Assembly (NCBI GenBank): GCA_050309775.1
Contig: JBNRMV010000003.1
Coordinates: forward strand, 1 to 61,062
Source: DTU072 sp050309775
GTDB lineage: Bacteria; Bacillota; Clostridia; Christensenellales; DTU072
Reading direction: 5' to 3'
Length of the DNA stretch: 61,062 nucleotides
Positions 28,801 through 37,800 of the stretch are shown one piece after another. A program made the position numbers and the translations under genes. Position 1 is the first letter of the stretch; each line of letters starts with the position of its first letter. The notes under the pieces were generated by a model. It made no database searches. It saw nothing but the letters and a program-made list of their open reading frames with translations, and was not told the DNA's origin.

Positions 28801-31800
28801 TGGTCTATTGCCGCGGTTTCTTCCAGCGCCATGTCCATCAGCATTTGTTTGAGCAAATCCAACGCGTCGTCACGGTAGGCGTCATAGTATTCAAGTATGG
28901 TGCTGTCAAGCGTCTGGTCCAAACGCTCGATAAGCAATGTGTTAAGTACTTCAAAGTTCACTTTGAAAGTATCCTCATTGCTGCTTTTTGTGAATGCGTT
29001 AAAGGTAATTTCGTCGATTATTTCGCCAATCATATTGCGTATCGATTCAAAATTCCAGCTCTTTGCCGTAACTTTTACTTCGGCCGACTCGCCTATAATG
29101 CCTCTTATGCGGTCATCGTTGCGCAAGAAGTCCCAACCCCTTATTTTGGCTTGTTCAACGGAGCCGTAAAGCTGACGAAGGCTTTCTATAAGTTCCGCCA
29201 TAATGGCGGCTTCGTCAATTCTGACTGTCCTTTCAAGCGTCTCCCAGGTTGATACCAACATGAAATCTCTGTAAAGGTTGTAGGCTTGGTCTAAGTTGTT
29301 CAAAGCTATCTGTCTTTGCTGTCCTTGCCAGATGCCTTCCATTTCAAACAGCTCATTCCATTTTTCAGTTCTGAGCGTGTTTATGTTGGCTATTTCCTGA
29401 GAAATATATGTGGCATAAAGCGCGCTCCATACCTCGATTTCCATGGCTGATAAAGTGGCGTTCTTTGCTTTTGCAGCAAGGTCTTCATAGAATACGATAT
29501 ACCAAAGTTCCGAACCTTCATCAGAAATAAGCCCTATGTTGTTGTTGCGCAGCGTTTGCATCAGATTTGTTATCTTTGATTGCAAATCGGCATTGGCGTC
29601 CTTGTAAGTATTTTTGTATGCTTCAATATACAGCTCGTCGTAAATCTGCTCGTCAAGCGCCTTTATTTGTACGGCGGCTTCGCCGGCAAATATCGTCTTG
29701 ACGACCCTTTCGCCGCTCAGCATGACTTCAAAGAACTTCTCCCATGCAATGGGCTTTGTGGTGGTATCAAATTGTTCGTACAGCGCCTGCCATATCTCCT
29801 GATATGTTTTTGTCAGCAAGGTATTGCTGTAATACAAATATCCCTGCACATCTATGTCAAAGCCTCCGACTACCAAAATGTCCGAATCGCTTATGCCGTT
29901 CTGATTGTAGGATGTTTTGCTCCAGTCTATCTGCGGCACGACAGGCATGCCGAAATTGGAATAATAATATTCCGGCGGAATGAGGTTCTTGTAATAGACA
30001 TCTATGTCTACAAACATATCGTTTGTCAGACTTGCGGGAATGTCCATACTCCTGCCCCCAATGGGATTGTCAAAATTAAAGACTTCTTTATACTGCTGTT
30101 TCAGCGTGCGGTTAAGCACAATTACTTGAATTTCAAACAACTGCCTTTCGGCTGCCGTTCCGATGCCATAAGTAAGGTATGACTTCAGGGTATAGTGTCC
30201 TCCGCGATAGCTGTTTTCGGTGTGGATATAATAATAAACCTTGTTGTCGCCAAGCCCTTCATCTCTGGTATAAAATACATTTTCGTCATAATCCAGCCAT
30301 TCGTTTATGTCCAATTCAAGGTTGTATCCTGTTTCAAAGGCAAACTCCGCCTTTGACGGCAGTCTGAAGGTTTGGGAATTGTATGGGTCAATGTAGTATA
30401 TATTCGGAATGTCGGCTTGCAACATCGTGACATTGCCGTCTACTTCGCCCGTCACAATGTTGGGCACCAAAACTTCTTTTATCTCTCTGCTGAAAATGTT
30501 TAGGGTTATGTTTATGCGCTGTCCGTCAGGCAAATACAAGACCAAATAAAGCACTTTGTCGTCAATCTCTAAAATGCTGTGACCTGCCTGCGTATACGCA
30601 ATGGCATTGACCAACTTGTGTGTGTCATATACAGAATGGTATGCCGCCGCCATAAGTTCTGCCAATATCACCTTTTCGCTGATAGAACTGCCATTGTACA
30701 ATTCTCTGTAAATGTTTGCTCTCCTGTATTCTTGGTTGGGGTCGGTGATTTGGGCTTCAAGGATATCTAGTCTGGCTTCAAATATGGGCAGATATTCCGA
30801 AAGGCGCAACCTTTCATATGCCAAAGCTCTGACCTGCACGGTATCAATTCTACCGGTATTATCTGTGTCGTTCTCGCCGTTCAATACTCTTGCAAGAATG
30901 CCATCGTCTTCCAGCGCTGCGGTTATCGACTGCCAGACCTCGGACTTTGCTCTAAGAATTTGCCAATCCTGAAGTTGGCTGTTGGCATTGTCAACGGACA
31001 TTTGGAGTATTCTTGCCGCAATAGCCTCTCCCGATACCGTGAAATAGTTGCTCATGTCATTTGCGTTGTAGTCATAGACATTTATGAGCTGACTGAACAC
31101 TATTTGTTTGGCGCGGTTTATGCTCATATTCGCCGCCACTGACATGTAGGTTTCTACAAGTGTTTTGAGCGCGGAATAGTCTGCCCTTGATATTGTGGCG
31201 GCTACATGGCTCTGCCACATATATGCCCGGGTTTGTTCGGCGTTGCTCCAACCGCTCATGGTGTTGACGATGCTCAGGCTGAGCGCTTCAAGATAATCGC
31301 TCCTGTTTTGTACGGCAGAGGCAAGTTCGACAAACAGCATTGCTTTAGACACATTCTCTACTGTATCCGCCATGGCCTGCGCAATAAGGTTGCATAATTC
31401 GTTTTCCTCAAACGCTACACGCAGTATGTCAAGCTTGCTGTTGACGCTGCTCATTTCCATGACCATATTAAATATGGTGGCATTGCGCAGAATCGGGTCG
31501 GCTATGCCGCCATTTTGGTTTATGGTTTCCAGCGCAAGCATTCTTTCGCTTACGAACATTTCCTTTGCGTTCAGAATGTTCGTTATGGTGGCTTTCCTTG
31601 CGTCATCAAAAGCCGCCACATATTGCGCAACCATACCTTCTTTGACTGCCTGTGAAGCGTTCAATACATAATAATCGTATGCCGCATATAGCTTTTGCAA
31701 ATCCCTCATTAAGGCGCTTTCGTTGAAATCTGGCAGCGTGCGCATGTAATCAAGGACAATGGCTGCCCTTGCGCTCTCGCCGTTGTTGTTCTGCATCAGT

Positions 31801-34800
31801 TGGCGCCAAGCCTCGGCATCGGAAAGTCCATAGTGCGACGACAGCAAACTGGAAGCAAAGTCTACAATAAATTTTCTTTGGTTTTGCCGTTCCGCCAAAG
31901 CCAGCGAGCCGCTCTCAAGTATGGTGTCAAAGGCTGCGGAATAAATGTCTTCTGTTGCTTGCGCTATGCTAATATTCATTCTGGCGGCATAAGTGGCAAT
32001 GATTCTGCTCAGTTGTGTTTTTAGATAGCCGCGTTTTTCGGCATCAGTGGTAGCGCTCCTTCTCATTAGCGCATCAAACAAGTGAGCGTTGGTTATGTCT
32101 TTTGCGTCGGACATAAGCAACTCATAGTTCAGCGACGCTCTTGCGTCAAAAGTGTGCGAATCAACTAGATTATTATTGAAATAAACCGTCAGGCCATTCT
32201 TGGGCAAAAGCAAATTGCCGCCATAATTGTTGGGGTCGTCATACGGATCAAAACTTATGGAGTTGTTGTCGCTGTAATCCACCAATCCTTCATATTCTAT
32301 GATAGGACTGGTCAACTGCTTAACTTTTATGTAAAGTTCAATTTCTTGTATCAGTTGTCTGACTTCATTGCCAACGGTGTAATAATATGAATGCAGCTTT
32401 GCCGTAGCAAAAAGCACGGCTTCTTCAACAAGTTCTCCGTTTCTGAGTACCGTTGTGCCGTTATGGTCAATTTTTCGGTTTGCCCACTCCTCGGTCAGCG
32501 TCCACTCCACATTGTAAGAATTGTTTGCCGTACGGGTGAAGAAAGTCTCGATGACATCGTCGCCCGTGTCAAATGTCACATCGCCCAGTTCGTATGTATA
32601 TGGGTTTATGATATGCGGCAGTTTCGATATGTCAAAGCCCACCGGCTTTGTCGGGTCATAAATTTCATAGAGATTGTTGATTTCGATAACTCCGCTTTGA
32701 ATGTCCAGCGCTTGGAACGCTCTGTCCTCGGCTTGGGCGTCGTATCTTGTTTTTCCGATATATTTTTGCGGGAAGCTGACATGATAAGTAAACTCTCCTT
32801 GTCCACAAGGCAACTGCGTTGTGAAGTCCAAAATAGGAGGATTCAACACATTTATTTGCGTGACGGGGATTATTCCGTTCTCAAGGGCTACTCCGCCTAT
32901 TCTCCAGCTGTTTTCGTACTCCTCGCCTACGGGTATCTTAAAGGTTACGGCTTGGGAGTGTCTGTAATTTATGGTTATTCTTTCTGGAAGCTTGTATCCC
33001 TGCGTAAATCGCATATTGCCGTTCTCGTCAAAGGGGTCGATTTCGCTTTCGCTCGGTCGTCCGTCCTGAACATCCTTTGAGTCAACAATAGCCCTGAAAC
33101 GCACCGTAACGGGATATGAGCAACTGCCGGCTGACAAATGCGTCATCAAGATGTCAACGATGGCGTATTCATTGCCAGTCAACGGGTCCGTCTCTTTTAT
33201 GGTAGGCAGCAGCAATTTTTCGTCAAAATCCTTCTTTTGTAGGACCAGCGTATCGCCGTTGCCCAAAACAAATCTGGGCGCAAAATATCCTGCGGTGCTG
33301 CGGTCATTGTTAAATTCCAAACTGACCTGTGACAACACTTCATAAAAATATTCGCTAGGCGCCAAGAACACCATATTGCCGTCGCCGTCATCTTGCGTCA
33401 AACCCATGGGTTTCTTCAGATGTATGAACACCGTGCGTATATTTTCTATACGCATGCGGATGATTTCTTCCATAATCAGCCCGTACCGCGTCTCCTCGTC
33501 GGAGTCAAATATCTTCTGCTCGGCTTCTTCCATAATCAGTCTGTCAATTTCTGAAGATATATCATACAATCTGGTGAAAATGGTCTTTGATTTTTGGTGC
33601 TGCGGAATGTCATTGTCCATCAACACATTATCGGTTATGGTGTTTATGAGCGATACCGCCTCTGTTTCGTCGGCAATGTACACAAATCTGTAATCCGCCG
33701 TAAGCAATTCGCTGTTGCTCGTATTCAGTCTGTTAAAGCTGAAGCTGGTGACCTCTCTGCGGGTAATTCGGAAAGGAATCCTTACTATTTGTTGGTTGAT
33801 TTGACCATATCCAAGATAGCCTTCCAGCACCACGCCCAAAGCCGCTCCTGTGCTGTTTTGCAACAATGTGATTATTTCGTCAAGGTTTGTCCATCTGACA
33901 TTCAACAAATATTTGTTCATTGATGTCTCCGGATTGTCTCCGAAATAAATGCCTATTCTTGCCTTGTTGATTTCGGTATTTTTTGCTGAAATGTAACTTT
34001 GCAGAGCAAAGAACTTCAGCTCATCTTCCGACGAGTTCGGATACTGTCCCCAAACACTGTTGTAATGCGCCGTCAGCAGCGTCTGTTCGGTGGAAGATGA
34101 TGTAAATCTGTATTCATCGTATACTAAGGCATTCAGCAACACATTGGAAAGTTGGGGGTTTTCTTTTCTGCGGTCGGTCAACAGATTGTTTATGCGGCGA
34201 ATAGTGCGGTCGTATTCGTCATTGTATTTGCGCAGATATTCAAGACGGGTCAACATCCTTGTGCTTTCTTCGTGATAGGTATCAAGAGAATAAAGCTCCG
34301 TCGGTTGGGCTTCTTCTGTGTTAAAAATCTCCAATTGCGTATAGCCGTTGTCGGCATCAACCAGCAGCACATTTCGAGATATGACGGTCAACAGCAGCGC
34401 AACCTCCTGCGCAATGACAGTGTCCGTAGCCGCAACATAACTCTTTATGGTATATGTTCCGCCCAAATGAGAGAATACAAACTTATTGTCAACAGGTATT
34501 TCGCCTTTTTCGATGAGCATGCGGAAATACTGCAACTCTTCGGGTGTGGGAACGGCAAACCCGTCGGGAATAATGTCGTCAAGCGAACCTACGGGGTTGC
34601 CTTGCGACAAATCCTCAAGATACTCAAGATAGTCATAAATCCAGTGATAGCTTCTGCCGTCCAACTGAAGCATCCAGTTCTGCCCCGGCTGCAGCACAAT
34701 AAACCATTCAACATCATTTACGGTTATTTCTGTGCCGTTCTTGAGCATAAGCGTGTAGTAAGACGGGAATGTATATGCAAGATACGGGTCAATAGTTTTT

Positions 34801-37800
34801 CGCGTTTCGTTTGTCTCCATGCCCTCGAATGTAATGTCTTGATAAAGGGCGTCAAGATTGCGCACAATCATTCGGACTTCTATGGTATGATTGCCGTCGC
34901 CTATTCTGCCGGTGACCAGCAACAGTTCCTCATCTGTCGACACATTGCGCAATATATATTCCGTATTGATAATATGCCCCGAACCGTCATAAGTATATCT
35001 CGGCATCAGGACATCGGATTCGTTCCATTGTATGTCATATGCTTTGCGCTGTATTCTCGTCTCGCCGCCTTGGATGACATTGAGGTATACTTTCTGCGGC
35101 AAAGGCATCTGATTGTAGGGGTTGAATTCAAAGAATGCGCCCAGCGCTTGGGTGGCGCTGAAACCGGCATTTGAATAAGAGGTCATTTCTCTTATGGGCG
35201 CGTCAAAGTTATAGTTGCCGTCGCTCCTTCTTTCATACCCTGTTATGGCAAAAACGCTGCCGGCATTGCCTATGCTTGCCTCGGCTCTGGTGGGCATAAG
35301 CACATTCAAAGTTATGGTCTGTCGTCCGATAGCAAAGCTTTCGTTTCCTATCGTCGTGGTATTTATGTTTTTGTCCTCAATTCCAAGCGGCGCTTTGGTT
35401 CCAACAAGCCTTATGGAGCTTTGGTTGACAGCCTCGTGTTTCCATTGCAATATCAACGGAAGATAATTATTGTAATAATTCGGGTCGTCCAAAGTATGGT
35501 CGCGCGTGCCGATAATTCTGTAAGTGCCGTCTTCAAAATACAATCTGAGCTCTTGCGTCGCCGTCGAACTGGTGGGGAATGTATAAGTCTGCGTCTGCAG
35601 CACATCGACGGTATACTGCCCTACGGCTTCCGTATACGGTCTTTCGTCAATCGGCAAATGCGTGTTGACGGCGTCAACAAAGCGCAAATGCGACACTATC
35701 TTTGATTTAACATTCAACTTCAGCGCAATGGGCAAATTGTTGAACATGGCATGTGTAAAGAACACGCCTCCATTGTATTGAATGTTTGAAAATACAAAGT
35801 CCCAAGCTATGTTTGTTATGGGCACAATGTCGCCGTCCTGAATGCCGTCGGGCGACTCAAATCTCAGCACAAGGCTGGTGGGCAGCGGCGACCACAACGC
35901 ATTCTCAGACTTGCGTATTGCGTAAGAATACGGGTCAACCGTCACTTCTGCGACAACGGGAACGCCCTCATCGCTTATCATATATACCACTTCGCCTTTT
36001 ATGATTTCTTGCAGCGGCACGATTACTCTGCCCAGTACTTCTACGGCAATATAAAATCTCTTTTCGGCGACGCTGTCCTTCCCGATAATCAGCCAGTACT
36101 CGGCTCTCGGCATACCCGATATGGTAATGTTGCTGACATCAAAGCCCTCGATTATGTATTCGACATCTCCGAAAGTGCCGTCATCATACAACACTGAAAT
36201 CCTGCCCGGCAGGCTGGATGTCTTGGACGGGTCAATGCTTAAAGGATGCTCGGCGCTCAATACAGCGTCCTTGTTCCTGGGGGTGTCGGGGTCAATGACG
36301 GACTGTACTATTTTTATGCCGTTTACGCCGTCCTGAATGGTGACATAGTAAGTTGAGATGACATCCAACAGTTTTGCTCTGGGCTGATAAAAGTATTTGC
36401 CCGAAATTATCTTCACAGAATCGGGAATATAGGTCAGTTTAAGCCGCATCAGGTTGTCGCCAAAGTAGGTATACGCAAACTCATGCCATTGAGTCTTATA
36501 AATACTTTCAAATGTTTGGTTTTCTAAAGGCCGCACATTGGGTGTCACAAACTGACTTTCTATGTTTGCGATGTTCAGATACTCTTCCGATGTGATAGCA
36601 AATCTGACGCGCGCTTGCAACAATGCGTTCATGTTGTCAATGCCTATGATTTCTTTAACGGAATCAGAAATCAAATTAAATGCAAGGCTGGAATTGACAA
36701 AGCGTAGCTGCATACTCTTGCTGTCACGAATGGAACTGAGCAATGTACTCAGCACATCCATTATGTTTTCCATGACAAATATATTGTCCTCTCCCAGCAG
36801 TTCATTGAACGCGTCCTTGACCTTTTGGCGCTCTATGCGATACTTCAGAGCGCTTTGTTTGTAGGGGGCTCCCTGTTTGTCGCTGCCCGTCGGTCCTATC
36901 GGCACATTGAAGTGGACAAGCAAATAATTCGGGTCTGAGGAAGAGTACACACCCAATTGCAATACATCCCTTTTGAAGAGTTCAAACTTCATAACCTGTT
37001 CGATATGCCGTTCATTCTCGCCGGCGGAGTTCTCTACATAACTGAACACCTGCATAATATCCAGCGAAAATCTCAGCACCTCATTGCTGTAAAGCGTATA
37101 TGGCGTGTTAAGTCCGGTGATATCTCCGAACAGCGCTCCGAACAACTGGTCAAACTTTACGCTTGACACTTCTTGCATTGACAGCGTGCCGTCTATTGAA
37201 AGTATGGTATTGTCGGGAATCTCCAGCCAGTAAAAATAATCGGGGTTGAATGACTCCGGATAAACCAAAGTATCTCCCGGCAACGGGTCAATTATGGACA
37301 ACCGCAGTTGGAATACTAAAAAATCTCCGTCATATAGGTCGACGCCGATGTCGCCGTTTTCTACATTGTATGAAAGCACCAGCACTGCGTTTTGCAAAGC
37401 GTTGTCGCCCAACAGTTGCGCAATGAGTTCTCGGTCAACCTTAAGCTTTTTGGAAATCAAATCGATAAGGTCGACATCCTCTCCATAAAGCTGCTCAATC
37501 AGCTGTTTTGTTATATCTATGGATATTGTGTTGGTTTTTTCGTCGGAATATATGTTGTCCAGAACCAGCTGCACCAACGCTTCATTCTCGCCATAATCGT
37601 CATCTTCGCGGAAAGCCTGTACTATTTTCAGTATGTCATTGAATAGCAGAGTTATTTCCTGCGCCAGATTTATGCCTTCAAACTTTACTTTCGGCAAGTT
37701 CAACTTCTCAAGTTCGATAGCGCCGTTCAATTGGCGGTTCATTCCCGATATGTCCACATACAACATTTGGTCTTTATAGAAAAGACCGCCCATTTCCTCA

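Noticed and set aside
34152..35174. Plus-strand open frame of 340 codons opposite the 6333-aa gene
   Set aside because: It is an antisense shadow, low in acidic residues and without a ribosome binding site. The same holds for the frames at 25455-26444 and 44524-45351.
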